This document shows positions 43,644 to 53,097 of a stretch of 64,000 bases of DNA, piece after piece (the first letter of the stretch is position 1; each line of letters begins with the position of its first letter). The position numbers were made by a program, and so were the translations under genes. The notes below the pieces were generated by a model. That model saw nothing but the letters and a program-made list of their open reading frames with translations. It was not told where the DNA came from and made no database searches. This stretch comes from Clostridium sp. AF37-5 (GTDB lineage Bacteria; Bacillota; Clostridia; Lachnospirales; Lachnospiraceae): contig NZ_QUDR01000003.1 of assembly GCF_003477605.1 (NCBI RefSeq), positions 1 through 64,000 of the forward strand. Reading direction: 5' to 3'.

Positions 43644-45293
43644 ATGGAAATTACATGGAGAGATAAAAAAATAACATGTGAAGAAGGAACTACTCTGTTT
43701 GATATAAGCAAGCAGGTGGAAAAAGAATATGAGTTTCCGATTATTGTCGCAAAAGTGGATGGTGTGATTCAGGAATTATACCACGAAGTAATTGATGGAA
43801 CGACGGTTTCCTTTTGTACAACAAAAGACAGTGATGGCAAGCGTGCTTACATACGTGGTATGTCAATGCTTTTGCTGAAGGCAATTCAGGAAGAAAAGGC
43901 ATTTAAGGAAGAGGACCGGATAACGATTGATTTTTGTTTAGACAGTGGTTATTACTGCCATTTAAACTCAAAAGAAAAACCGACAAAGGAACTGCTTAAC
44001 CGTTTGGAAAAGCGGATGCGTGAAGATGTAAAAAAAGATATCCGTTTTGAAAAAGTTGTGATGCGAACCAGAGATGCCAGACGGATGTTTGAAAAAAAGC
44101 ATATGTCAGATAAGAGCAATCTGTTAAAATACCGCAGAAATTCACGCATGACGGTATATCATTTGGGCGATTTTACAGATTATTATTATGGTGCCATGCC
44201 ATACAGTACCGGTATTTTGACTCATTTTCGTCTGGAACTTTTTGAAGATGGTTTTGTCTTTGTGGTTCCGAAAAAAGAGGCACCTGTTACAATGCCTGAA
44301 TTTAAACCAAGCATAAAACAGTACCACACGATGCAGATGGCAAATGAGTGGAGTGAAAAAATGCAGGTTTCTACAGTTGGCGAGTTAAATGAAATCATTG
44401 TGAATGGTGGTTTTCAGGAGTTGATGCTGACACAGGAGGCACTGCACGAAAAACGGATTGGAGATATTGCGGTGCAGATTGCGGAGCGCGGCTGCCGTAT
44501 CGTGACAATCGCAGGACCTTCGTCATCCGGTAAAACAACATTTTCTTATCGTTTGTCGACTCAGCTTCGCACCCTTGGTCTGAAACCTCATCCGATTGGT
44601 TTAGACGATTATTTTGTAAATCGTGAAGATACACCAAGAGATGCCAACGGAAAATACGACTATGAGTGCCTTGGTGCCATTGATACGAAGCAGTTTAATG
44701 AAGATTTGACAAATCTTTTAGCCGGCAAACCGGTTCAGCTGCCAACATATAATTTTATCAGCGGTATGAGAGAATACGATAAACCGGTTATGCAGCTTGG
44801 CAGTGAGGATATCCTTGTTATAGAGGGAATCCATGGCTTAAATGACAAACTGACCTATTCGATTCCGAAGAAGGATAAATACAAGATTTATATCAGTGCA
44901 CTGACGACATTAAATATCGATCACCACAATCGTATTCCAACGACGGAAGGACGGCTTTTACGCCGAATTATCAGAGACGCAAGAACCCGTGGCAATACAG
45001 CCCAGAAAACGATTTCTATGTGGGATTCCGTCCGCCGTGGCGAGAGCCGGAATATTTTCCCTTATCAGGAAGAGGCAGACGCGATGTTTAACTCGGCACT
45101 GATTTATGAGCTGGCTGCTATGAAACTTTATGCAGACCCGTTACTGTTCCAGGTGACTAAGGATTGTCCGGAATATGCGGAGGCACAGCGTCTGCTTAAG
45201 TTTTTGGATTATTTCTTGCCAATTGACCCACATGATGTTCCACTGAATTCCATCTTGCGCGAATTTATCGGTGGTGGTATATTATTAGGGTAA
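43644..45293 (+). CDS. Uridine kinase-like protein with TGS/ThrRS-type N-terminus
   Basis: The 549-residue protein has an N-terminal TGS-like domain (EEGTTLFDISKQVE), a region like the threonyl-tRNA synthetase editing/SAD part (HMSDKSNLLKYRR, DYYYGAMPYSTG), then a phosphoribulokinase/uridine kinase domain with P-loop IAGPSSSGKTTFS (about 290-300) and LVIEGIHGLND. The domain order is standard in Clostridia and Bacteroides. The actual substrate is unknown. Start behind GGGAGGAA. Confidence 0.9.
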   Translation: MEITWRDKKITCEEGTTLFDISKQVEKEYEFPIIVAKVDGVIQELYHEVIDGTTVSFCTTKDSDGKRAYIRGMSMLLLKAIQEEKAFKEEDRITIDFCLDSGYYCHLNSKEKPTKELLNRLEKRMREDVKKDIRFEKVVMRTRDARRMFEKKHMSDKSNLLKYRRNSRMTVYHLGDFTDYYYGAMPYSTGILTHFRLELFEDGFVFVVPKKEAPVTMPEFKPSIKQYHTMQMANEWSEKMQVSTVGELNEIIVNGGFQELMLTQEALHEKRIGDIAVQIAERGCRIVTIAGPSSSGKTTFSYRLSTQLRTLGLKPHPIGLDDYFVNREDTPRDANGKYDYECLGAIDTKQFNEDLTNLLAGKPVQLPTYNFISGMREYDKPVMQLGSEDILVIEGIHGLNDKLTYSIPKKDKYKIYISALTTLNIDHHNRIPTTEGRLLRRIIRDARTRGNTAQKTISMWDSVRRGESRNIFPYQEEADAMFNSALIYELAAMKLYADPLLFQVTKDCPEYAEAQRLLKFLDYFLPIDPHDVPLNSILREFIGGGILLG

Positions 45294-45300
45294 TTTCATT

Positions 45301-45652
45301 ATGAGCAGCACAAGTGACCGCGCCCATTCAGACGAAAGGGAATGGGTGAGGAAAGTCCGAGCTTCACAGGGCAGGATGCCGGATAACGTCCGGTGGAGGC
45401 GACTCCCAGGCTAGTGCAACAGAAATATACCGCCACGGCTTTGCCCGTGGTAAGGTTGGAATGGCGAGGTAAGAGCTCACCGCCTCTCTGGTAACAGGGA
45501 GGGCATATGTAAACCCCATCCGAAGCAAGACCGAACAGGAAGCAATACGGCGGCCCGTCGTGCTTTCGGGTAGGTCGCTAGAGCCTGTTGGCAACAGCAG
45601 GTCCAGATAGATGGTCACTCAACGACAGAACTCGGCTTATCGTGCTGCTCAT
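45301..45652 (+). ncRNA. rnpB: RNase P RNA, class A
   Basis: The conserved GAGGAAAGTCCG (45348-45359) and ACAGAACTCGGCTTA (near 45625-45639) blocks are present, with AACAGAAATATACCGCC and GTAAACCCCATCCGAAGCAAGACC between. ATGAGCAGCAC (45301-45311) pairs with GTGCTGCTCAT (45642-45652) to form P1. It is the catalytic RNA of RNase P, which trims the 5' end of tRNAs. Confidence 0.97.
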
Positions 45653-45687
45653 ATGAATTGAATCAATGGATTTGAATGTAGATGGAG

Positions 45688-45711
45688 AGCACCCGGAAGG
45701 GTGCTTTTTTT
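45688..45711 (+). terminator. Intrinsic terminator of rnpB
   Basis: AGCACCC and GGGTGCT around a GGAA loop, then seven T. Confidence 0.87.
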
Positions 45712-45832
45712 GTGTGGGTGTGGAGTTAAAAAGGAAAATAATCTTGTATTTTTCCAATGATATTTCTGTTCCTATCAATTAAAGTGTATTTAGTAATTTT
45801 ATTTACAAATATAAAAAGAGGAGGTGTAAATT

Positions 45833-46888
45833 ATGAATGAACAGGAAATTTATGTTGACAATAATTTATTAGGTCAACAAATTTTATTTCGTTCAGCAAC
45901 AGGAGAAAAGTTTGGTTTTCTTAATACTAGAATTGCAAGTATGTTAGATTTTGCAGAGGATAGGCTGATTATACGAACGGCTCCGCAAAACTACGAAAAG
46001 GTAAGGGAGATTCGTTATAAAGATATCGCGTCTGTTAATGTAAAACGTCATATGAGTGTTTGGAATATTATTTTACTCAGCTTGCTTGCAATTGCATCAG
46101 TTGTTTCTATGGGTGTTACTTTAGTTATTGACTTAATTCTTTTTTGGAGTGTTTTTGGCAGTAAACTGGTTATCACAACAAAATCAGGAGCTGAATATTC
46201 TTTTGTTACATTGATGGCACCAAAGACTTTTCAGGATTTTACGGATGCACTCCGTCAAACCGTTGAACGGGCAAATTCTGGAGAGTTTTTAGTTGCGGAT
46301 GAGAGAGAAAGCGAAAACATTGTGGAGCGTTTGTTTATTCAACGTGACATGGATATGAGTAAAACCTGTAAAGAAAGCTGGAACATCATGGTGGATGAAC
46401 TATGCAGTGGAAAGACAACAGACGAGTTAATAAACAGTTTGTATGAAAAATGCAGCAGTAATAGTGATTTTACCTATCCGGAAAAGAATAATACGTTTTA
46501 TTCCGGTGTGTGTCAGGTTTTGTTAAATGCAATAGGAGCAGATGAAAAAATAATTTTGGCGATTAATCCTGCATTGCGTTGTGCAAATCCGCCTAAAAAG
46601 TTTGTTGCATTAACTTCAGAACGAATTATTTTTTATTATAATAAGCGTATTCATAGTGTGGCATATGAAGATGTTTATAAATTATCCTTTATGTCGCCGC
46701 CAAATTCGTGGTTTGTAAACAGTTTTCCGCCAAATGGTGAAGAAATGTTTATGATGGGTTCGGGCATGTATGGTGCCGATATCATGGGATTAATCCTTGC
46801 GTTGATTAGTAGATTTAGTGATGAAAAATCAATTCGAGGTCATAAGATTGTTATAATGTCGGCAAATGACAAATTTGGTTCTTACTAG
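45833..46888 (+). CDS. Hypothetical membrane protein with PH-like domains
   Basis: The 351-residue protein has an N-terminal soluble part (RLIIRTAPQNYEKVREIRYK), a hydrophobic hairpin (IILLSLLAIASVVSMGVTLV), and a second soluble part with ALTSERIIFYYNKRIHSVAYEDV, a pattern typical of bacterial PH-like (bPH) domains. It ends with a glycine and methionine rich segment. The start follows AGAGGAGGTG. The function is unknown; it begins a run of hypothetical envelope genes. Confidence 0.78.
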   Translation: MNEQEIYVDNNLLGQQILFRSATGEKFGFLNTRIASMLDFAEDRLIIRTAPQNYEKVREIRYKDIASVNVKRHMSVWNIILLSLLAIASVVSMGVTLVIDLILFWSVFGSKLVITTKSGAEYSFVTLMAPKTFQDFTDALRQTVERANSGEFLVADERESENIVERLFIQRDMDMSKTCKESWNIMVDELCSGKTTDELINSLYEKCSSNSDFTYPEKNNTFYSGVCQVLLNAIGADEKIILAINPALRCANPPKKFVALTSERIIFYYNKRIHSVAYEDVYKLSFMSPPNSWFVNSFPPNGEEMFMMGSGMYGADIMGLILALISRFSDEKSIRGHKIVIMSANDKFGSY

Positions 46889-46933
46889 AAAACAAAATAA
46901 TAATTTTAACAAAGAAAATGGAGATGACTTTAT

Positions 46934-47434
46934 ATGAAAACTTTAAAGAAAATATTAGTGATGTGTATGACACTTGTTGTGATGGTTGGTGTTACCGGTT
47001 GTGTGGATTCGGATAAACAGGACCGGTTACTTCAGTTTATTAACGTGGATTTGTCAGAAGTAAAGGAACTAGAGACAGAAGCAAATGATGCGTATACCAA
47101 GGTGAAAGAAGATGAAAATAGTGGGGATGCTGAATTTAAGCAGGTTTTGCAGGATACAGTTATTCCGAATTACGAAAAGATGGTTAAACAGGCAAGCAAT
47201 GTGGATTTTGGTGAATATACTGAATTTAATGAGATGAAGTCATTACTTATTCAATATTTGACAAAAAAATTAGAAGCATATAATAAAATGGTAGATGCTG
47301 TTGATACTCAGGATGAAGATAGAATATCAAAAGCAAATGAACTTATTGAAGATGCAGATTCTGTTTATGATAAATACGAAAAAGAACGTGATAGATTAAT
47401 GGATGAATACGAAGTTGAATGGAAGAGTGAGTAA
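46934..47434 (+). CDS. Hypothetical lipoprotein with coiled coil
   Basis: The 166-residue protein has a lipoprotein signal ending VMVGVTGCVDS, then an acidic, all-helical coiled-coil body (EVKELETEANDAYTKVKEDE, KLEAYNKMVDAVDTQDEDR). The shape resembles small lipoproteins of Firmicutes of unknown role. It follows the bPH gene by 45 bases. Confidence 0.8.
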   Translation: MKTLKKILVMCMTLVVMVGVTGCVDSDKQDRLLQFINVDLSEVKELETEANDAYTKVKEDENSGDAEFKQVLQDTVIPNYEKMVKQASNVDFGEYTEFNEMKSLLIQYLTKKLEAYNKMVDAVDTQDEDRISKANELIEDADSVYDKYEKERDRLMDEYEVEWKSE

Positions 47435-47496
47435 AATGAATATGTATGCTGGGCTATATTTCTGTTAGTCGTGCACATAGTTTTAGGAGGAAAAAT

Positions 47497-48510
47497 ATGA
47501 CTTGGATAAAATGGTTGCTTAGGTTTTTGCCAGTAGGATTTGCTATATTTGGTGTTCTTTTTGTAAGACATAGAATAAAATTGAATTATTCTACGTTCCG
47601 TATTATTACTACAATTGTGGAATCTATTATAGTTACAATAATTGCATGTGCAATTCCTATTGTTTATGAAAAAACGGCAAATGACTTATCATCTGATACG
47701 ATGATATCAGCACCGGCTAGTATTCCCAATATTACGTATGGTCAGGCAATAGAGGCTGCATGTACAGATGTCAATTGGGGGTATTTTAATTCATTTTCAA
47801 ATAAGGATGGTCAACATTTAATTGTTGAAGTTAATGCGAAATATACCTATAGAGATGTAGAAAACGACATTACCATTCAGTTTAATTATCCGGATTCGTA
47901 TGCTCCAATCTCTGACATTGATGTAAACTCACCGATGGAGGTCAGCTTTCTTGGATTTGGAAAATCACAAGAAGAACAAGAATCAACAATGAAAGAAATT
48001 TTATTTACTATGTTCCAGAAATATGCTTCTCAAAATGGGATTACATTAGATGAGACACAGAAAGAGGATATTTTATATAATCAGGCGTATAAGGAGAAGT
48101 ATAATAGTCATTCATCGGATGAAGCAACAGCAACGCCAGAAGTGACAGAAGAACCAACAAGCGAGGACGCGACGACATCGTCAGAAGATAGCATGCAAAA
48201 AAAAGACGAGGATTACTATGTTCAATTAATTAAAACGGCAACTCCGACGGATTATCCGAATATTACTTATGGGGAAGCATTTGATGATTTCTTTACTAAT
48301 CCTCACTGGGCATATGTAGAAATGGACGGAGAACAAATTATTGATTTCACAGGTCAGTGCACTTATGATGGTGAAGATGTAAATTGCGAGATTATGTTCA
48401 AACTAGATATGCAAGAGGGAACGTTTGAAGTTAAGTATTATGAATTTGATGGAAATGAGCAGGATTTAAACGATTGGCCATCTATTTTGGATACAATTTT
48501 CACATCCTAA
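47497..48510 (+). CDS. Membrane protein with two copies of a small extracellular domain
   Basis: The start is ATG 47497 behind TTAGGAGG. The 337-residue protein has two membrane helices (about 5-22 and 38-56) and then two similar domains. Both contain NITYGxAxxxxxxxxxW.Y: IPNITYGQAIEAACTDVNWGY near 90 and YPNITYGEAFDDFFTNPHWAY near 267, each followed by beta strands around a conserved Y-x-x-(D/G). A Ser/Thr/Glu linker joins them. This domain is seen at the C-terminus of many Lachnospiraceae membrane proteins; its ligand is unknown. Confidence 0.77.
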   Translation: MTWIKWLLRFLPVGFAIFGVLFVRHRIKLNYSTFRIITTIVESIIVTIIACAIPIVYEKTANDLSSDTMISAPASIPNITYGQAIEAACTDVNWGYFNSFSNKDGQHLIVEVNAKYTYRDVENDITIQFNYPDSYAPISDIDVNSPMEVSFLGFGKSQEEQESTMKEILFTMFQKYASQNGITLDETQKEDILYNQAYKEKYNSHSSDEATATPEVTEEPTSEDATTSSEDSMQKKDEDYYVQLIKTATPTDYPNITYGEAFDDFFTNPHWAYVEMDGEQIIDFTGQCTYDGEDVNCEIMFKLDMQEGTFEVKYYEFDGNEQDLNDWPSILDTIFTS

Positions 48511-48538
48511 TTAAAGAAGAAAAAGGAAGTAAAATAAT

Positions 48539-49033
48539 ATGAATGAACAATCAACAATTCAATACGTTTTTGACTATTCATCGTTTGCGATATTAATGCT
48601 AGTTTTAGCAATTATTTTTATCGTTATTACTTTGATTCGGTATAAAGTAAAAAAGAGAAAACCAACGGTATTATTGGTGATTTCTAGTATGTTAGTTTTA
48701 GCAACAATTGTATTTTTTGTACTTGGTCATTTCTTTGGTGTTGAATCAGAAAAAATTGACTTAAATCAAGCAAAAGAACAAGCCAGAATTGCAGAAAACA
48801 TACAAAACAATAAAGTTGACCATGTGCTTGAGGATATTGATAAACTTTATCCGAAGGATGAAGTGAAAGGAATGGACGCAAGTAACCGTTTTGTACTTCT
48901 ATGGAATTATTATAAAAAGATTGGTGATACAAGGAAGGCAAAAGAATTAATCAATGAAGCTAAAAACAATCCTGAAATTGATAAAGAAGATGAACCTGTA
49001 AAAAGCATCATTAAAGGTGAGGCAGTGCAGTAA
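48539..49033 (+). CDS. Hypothetical membrane protein, paralogue of 49076-49549
   Basis: The 164-residue protein has two membrane helices (about 17-35 and 42-65) and a soluble C-terminal part (IQNNKVDHVLEDIDKLYP, NRFVLLWNYYKKIGDTRKA). That part closely resembles the convergent gene downstream. The pattern of short helices recalls a TPR-like unit. Function unknown. Confidence 0.75.
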   Translation: MNEQSTIQYVFDYSSFAILMLVLAIIFIVITLIRYKVKKRKPTVLLVISSMLVLATIVFFVLGHFFGVESEKIDLNQAKEQARIAENIQNNKVDHVLEDIDKLYPKDEVKGMDASNRFVLLWNYYKKIGDTRKAKELINEAKNNPEIDKEDEPVKSIIKGEAVQ

Positions 49034-49040
49034 TAGAAAG

Positions 49041-49075
49041 AGAGGAAGCAACCCCGCAAGGCGCTTCCTCTTTTA
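49041..49075. terminator. Bidirectional terminator between convergent paralogues
   Basis: AGAGGAAGC (49041-49049) and GCTTCCTCT (49063-49071) form a hairpin with T on the plus side. It separates the two convergent genes. Confidence 0.8.
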
Positions 49076-49549
49076 TTATTGAAGTTCGTTCAATCGGTTT
49101 TCTACGATTTTTTTAATCACTTCATCACTCATCATGGATGTGTCTTTTTGGGTTTTCTCAAGCAACTGTTTTTCTTTCTTTGTATCATCGGTTTTTTCGT
49201 AATACAAACGAAGAAGAATAAAGCGATTGTCTTGTCTGGTAGAATCCAAATTTTTGGTAGGTGGAAACAGCGTATCAATGTCAGAAAGAATATGGTCAAA
49301 TTTGCCATTGTTTATGGCGTTGGAAATACGGAAAAATTCCGTTTGTTCTTTCTGATTGATTTCATTCGATTGCGTATCTTGTGGCAAGAAACAGGAAATT
49401 GCCAAAAGAGCTAGTGTCAAAATGCCCGTACCCCACACAATTATACGAAGTGGTTTTGAAATGTTTTTTTTTCGTTTGTGACGGAACAAGTAAATGATCA
49501 GTAAGATAAGAAAAACAATAAAAGCTAAAAAACAATAAATCCACATCAT
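49076..49549 (-). CDS. Hypothetical membrane protein, paralogue of 48539-49033
   Basis: The 157-residue protein has two membrane helices (about 4-22 and 38-53) and a soluble end (INNGKFDHILSDIDTLFP, NRFILLRLYYEKTDDTKKEK) that is clearly like the convergent neighbour. Its start overlaps the end of the helix-turn-helix gene by 4 bases, so both are one operon. Confidence 0.77.
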   Translation of the reverse strand: MMWIYCFLAFIVFLILLIIYLFRHKRKKNISKPLRIIVWGTGILTLALLAISCFLPQDTQSNEINQKEQTEFFRISNAINNGKFDHILSDIDTLFPPTKNLDSTRQDNRFILLRLYYEKTDDTKKEKQLLEKTQKDTSMMSDEVIKKIVENRLNELQ

Positions 49550-49839
49550 AATTTTGAATCCTCCTTAATTAATTGTCTCAACCGGCGTTCAGTATATCCG
49601 TATTTCTTCGCCAAATCAGAGAGTGAATGAGTGCCGAGCTGCCGTTCCACTTCTTTTACGACATATTGAACAGAATATAGACGTTGAGGAAGTGTGATTT
49701 GCTGACCGCGATAGTGCTTATGTAATAAAATCGTATTTTCAATTCCAATGATTTCGGCGATACACGCATAATCGCCGGCAAGGTCATTTGGTGTAATTTC
49801 GCTCGCCTCATCGGAAAGTGCTTCTGTTGCATATTCCAT
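49546..49839 (-). CDS. Mor-like / CD3324-family helix-turn-helix regulator
   Basis: The start is the ATG at 49837-49839 after AAGGAGG. The 97-residue protein has an N-terminal acidic part, a central dimerisation-like strand (IAEIIGIENTILLHKHYRG) and a C-terminal helix-turn-helix (LSDLAKKYGYTERRLRQLIKE). The layout is that of Mor-type regulators. It probably controls the membrane protein gene that it overlaps. Confidence 0.8.
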   Translation of the reverse strand: MEYATEALSDEASEITPNDLAGDYACIAEIIGIENTILLHKHYRGQQITLPQRLYSVQYVVKEVERQLGTHSLSDLAKKYGYTERRLRQLIKEDSKL

Positions 49840-50014
49840 TTTTTTCCTCCTTATTATCCCATGTAACATAGAGTAGCACATTTGCATGAGTATTTACATG
49901 AGAATATTTCCTTGAAAAATACAACATAAATTTCCTTGCAAAGAACCATGTATTTTACAAGAATAAGGATATGAAATTTTCTTTCGTCTGTGGTGTCCTG
50001 ACAGTCGACTTTTA

Positions 50015-50848
50015 TTAGGCAAGTGATAAAAAGGCGAGCAGGGCAAAAAGATAGAGGCACACTGCCAGAATCATTTTCCACAAAGTAGCGCTGCGAAATC
50101 CCGGAATTTTTCTGAGAAAACGGATGTCAGCAGGGGTGTATTCCGGTAAAACGGCATCGAGTTGTTTGTAAATCTGATGACAGTTTACATATCGTTTTTT
50201 GGCAGAAATCTGTGTGCACTTGGTTACAATTTTTCGCAGACGTCTGTCTTTTGGAAGCTCCTCTTTTGGCATTTTTCCGGTTGTCATCTGATTGATGAGT
50301 ACACCGAGTGCGTAGATGTCGGTCCGAGCGTCGGATTGCGTAAACCCGAACTGCTCCGGTGCAGCGTAGCCGGGTGTTCCAAGAATCTGGGTGTCATTTG
50401 TCTGATTTTTCTTTACCTCGCGTAAAATTCCGGGGTCAACCAGATACGCTTTTTTCTCCTCGGAAATAATAACATTGGCTGGGGTGACATCACGGTGAAT
50501 CATATTGTGCTTGTGAAACCATTGCAAACCCTGGCATAAATCCATTGCATAACGGATTACTTCATCTTTTGAAAATGGACCTTGCAGATAAAGGTGTTCC
50601 TCCACGCTTTCCCCACGAATCCATTCTTCATTGATATAAAAGTGTCCTTCTTTTTCGTAGACGGAGTAAATTGTAACAATGGCAGGAGAGGGGGATTGCT
50701 GCTGGTACTCATAGAACTGTTTTATGACCGGATACTGCTCCCGCGTAATTTCTTTTCGTACAAAGTAGAAACCGTCCTGCTCTACAAGTTCGGTAAGTCG
50801 GTCCGGCGAGGTATTCAATTTTGCAAGAATTGTCTCTTTTGTTTCCAT
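50015..50848 (-). CDS. Membrane-anchored Ser/Thr protein kinase
   Basis: The 277-residue protein has a kinase domain (about 10-220) with the lysine in FVRKEI, catalytic loop MIHRDVTPANVI, and GTPGYAAPEQFG with DIYALGVLINQMTTG. The metal-binding DFG motif reads DPG (LVDPGILRE). One membrane helix follows near the C-terminus (LWKMILAVCLYLFALLAFL); no PASTA domains are present. It may be an atypical but active kinase. Confidence 0.87.
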   Translation of the reverse strand: METKETILAKLNTSPDRLTELVEQDGFYFVRKEITREQYPVIKQFYEYQQQSPSPAIVTIYSVYEKEGHFYINEEWIRGESVEEHLYLQGPFSKDEVIRYAMDLCQGLQWFHKHNMIHRDVTPANVIISEEKKAYLVDPGILREVKKNQTNDTQILGTPGYAAPEQFGFTQSDARTDIYALGVLINQMTTGKMPKEELPKDRRLRKIVTKCTQISAKKRYVNCHQIYKQLDAVLPEYTPADIRFLRKIPGFRSATLWKMILAVCLYLFALLAFLSLA

Positions 50849-50990
50849 AAAAAACTCCCTATTGTCGTATTTGTATTATTTTATTCAACTCTTGTATTAT
50901 CTCATAATTTGCAGGAACACGTCAATTAATGATTGCAAAAATCGAGTGTAAATGGTTTAATTAGTTCAGATGATAAATGAGGTGTGTGAA

Positions 50991-52181
50991 ATGAAAAATA
51001 ATTATAAAATGACAATGTATGCCTGCTTTATTGGTTATATCGTGCAAGCGGTGGTGAATAGCTTTGTCCCGCTTTTATTTGTGACCTTTCAGACGGAGTA
51101 TCATATTCCACTGACACAAATTACGCTGTTAATCACGGTGAATTTCGTGATTCAATTAGTGGTTGATCTATTGTCAGCCGGTTTTGTTGACAAAATCGGA
51201 TATCGGGCATCGGCTATTATTGCGCACGCTTGTGCGGGAACCGGTATTTTTCTGCTTACGATTTTGCCGGAATTGTTTTCATATCCATTTTACGGCATTT
51301 TGCTTGCCGTTATGGTTTATGCCATCGGTGGCGGTTTGATTGAAGTTTTGATTAGTCCGGTTCTTGAGGCGTGTCCGACGGATAATAAAGAATCAGCCAT
51401 GAGTTTGTTACATTCATTTTACTGTTGGGGATGTACCGGTGTTGTTTTGTTGTCCACACTTTTTTTTGCTTTGTTTGGAACATCGCATTGGAAGATTCTT
51501 GCCCTAATCTGGGTGCTTTTGCCGACAGCTAATTTAATTTTGTTTACGAAAGTTCCTATTTACAGCCTTCATGAAGAAGGGGAGAGTGGGATGTCAATTT
51601 CTGAACTGTTTCGAGTAAAGGTGTTTTGGCTTTTGATGGCGATGATGCTCTGCGCCGGTGCATCAGAACAGGCAGTGAGCCAGTGGGCATCCACGTTTGC
51701 TGAAAAAGGACTTCATATCCAGAAGACAGTGGGGGATTTGGTCGGACCGATGATGTTTTCTGTTTTGATGGGATTGTCACGTTTGATTTATGGAAAATAC
51801 GGTGAAAAACTTAATTTAGACCGATTTATGAAAGGAAGCTGTGTACTGTGCGTTGCTTCGTATTTGTGCATTTCCCTTGTGCCGGTTCCGATAGTTGGAC
51901 TGATTGGTTGTGCTATCTGTGGATTTTCTGTGGGAATTATGTGGCCGGGGACTTTCAGTAAGGCATCGGCAGCCATAAAAAGAGGAGGGACGATCCTGTT
52001 TGCAATGCTTGCACTTGCCGGAGACTTAGGATGCTCCGGAGGACCGACCCTCGTTGGATTTGTTTCCAGTGCGTTTTCTGGTAATCTGCGCCTGGGAATA
52101 TTAACTGCAATTGTTTTTCCGGTATTACTGCTTGCCGGATTATGTACTTTTTCACGATTAGTCGTTAAAAATATTAATTAA
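50991..52181 (+). CDS. Major facilitator superfamily transporter
   Basis: The start is ATG 50991 (MKNNYKMTMY), just after a GAGGTG site. The 396-residue protein has about twelve membrane helices and resembles FucP/sugar-type MFS proteins (GFVDKIGYRASAI in loop 2-3, PVLEACPTDNKESAMSLLHS). The substrate is unknown. It overlaps the convergent gene by 24 bases. Confidence 0.9.
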   Translation: MKNNYKMTMYACFIGYIVQAVVNSFVPLLFVTFQTEYHIPLTQITLLITVNFVIQLVVDLLSAGFVDKIGYRASAIIAHACAGTGIFLLTILPELFSYPFYGILLAVMVYAIGGGLIEVLISPVLEACPTDNKESAMSLLHSFYCWGCTGVVLLSTLFFALFGTSHWKILALIWVLLPTANLILFTKVPIYSLHEEGESGMSISELFRVKVFWLLMAMMLCAGASEQAVSQWASTFAEKGLHIQKTVGDLVGPMMFSVLMGLSRLIYGKYGEKLNLDRFMKGSCVLCVASYLCISLVPVPIVGLIGCAICGFSVGIMWPGTFSKASAAIKRGGTILFAMLALAGDLGCSGGPTLVGFVSSAFSGNLRLGILTAIVFPVLLLAGLCTFSRLVVKNIN

Positions 52182-52940
52182 CTCAGAGAATGTGTCTGTG
52201 ATTCCCTGAACGGATTCTTCAATGTTATTGTAAATAGCAGCGGACTGTTCGGCTAAATCCTGCATGCTGTTTGCAACAACGGCAAATCCGGCACCGGCTT
52301 CACCATTTCTGGCAGCTTCAATACTTGCATTCAGAGAAAGCATACGCTGTTTGCTGGAAATTGTTTTCAACTGGCTGGTGTCTTTGTTAATGACATCGAC
52401 AAAGGAGGCTGACTCCTGCGTTTTTTCCTGCAATGCATGAAGCATGGAAGCATTTGTGTATTTGAAGTATTCCAGATTGACTAACTGGTTTACAATTAAT
52501 TCTAAAAGATTGGCGGCAGCTCGGATTTTTTCCTCAGAACTGATTGTCACTTTATTAAGTGCGGCGATATACTCGTCCTCATCAATGCCAAGTTCTCTTG
52601 CTGTTTTGCGGAAAGCTTCTTCATCCGGGGCTTCCGGAAGAATCTGTCCTCCGATAATTGCGCCCACTTTTTCATCGCCTACTTTAATATCGACTGAGAA
52701 GTCCATAAGTCCCGCATGGCAGAAGTAAGTTCCACTGCCTTCGTTGTCACACTTGATACAGCGGCGGTTTCCTTCTTTTGAACCACGTGTGTACTTCATG
52801 CAGAACTCAGTAAAATTGCTGCCCTCTGTTAAATATTGTCCGTCATTTCCGACAGCAATTGCAGCAAGGCCGGTAGCGTCGGAAAAATTGTCCTGAATTT
52901 TTTGCAGTTTGGATATGTCCATAAATTCTTTAAGTTCCAT
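52158..52940 (-). CDS. PocR-domain sensor with short methyl-accepting-type signalling end
   Basis: The start is the ATG at 52938-52940 (MELKEFMDI) after AAGGGA. The 260-residue protein has a PocR ligand-binding domain (about 5-150) with the cysteine cluster CIKCDNEGSGTYFCHAG and GAIIGGQILPE. A short chemoreceptor-like coiled coil follows (RMLSLNASIEAARNGEAGAGFAVVA). No membrane segment is present, so it is a soluble sensor. PocR domains bind small hydrocarbon derivatives such as diols. Confidence 0.87.
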   Translation of the reverse strand: MELKEFMDISKLQKIQDNFSDATGLAAIAVGNDGQYLTEGSNFTEFCMKYTRGSKEGNRRCIKCDNEGSGTYFCHAGLMDFSVDIKVGDEKVGAIIGGQILPEAPDEEAFRKTARELGIDEDEYIAALNKVTISSEEKIRAAANLLELIVNQLVNLEYFKYTNASMLHALQEKTQESASFVDVINKDTSQLKTISSKQRMLSLNASIEAARNGEAGAGFAVVANSMQDLAEQSAAIYNNIEESVQGITDTFSELINIFND

Positions 52941-53097
52941 AAAAACCATTCCCTTCATTTCATTACTTTAAAAATTTATATATATTTTACCACAAAAAAC
53001 AAATTTCGGCAAAAAAAAATTCTAACTATAGACTATTTCTCATTTGTGTACTATAATTTGTTTGTTAAATTGTGGAAGAATTGGGGAGAATACCAAG

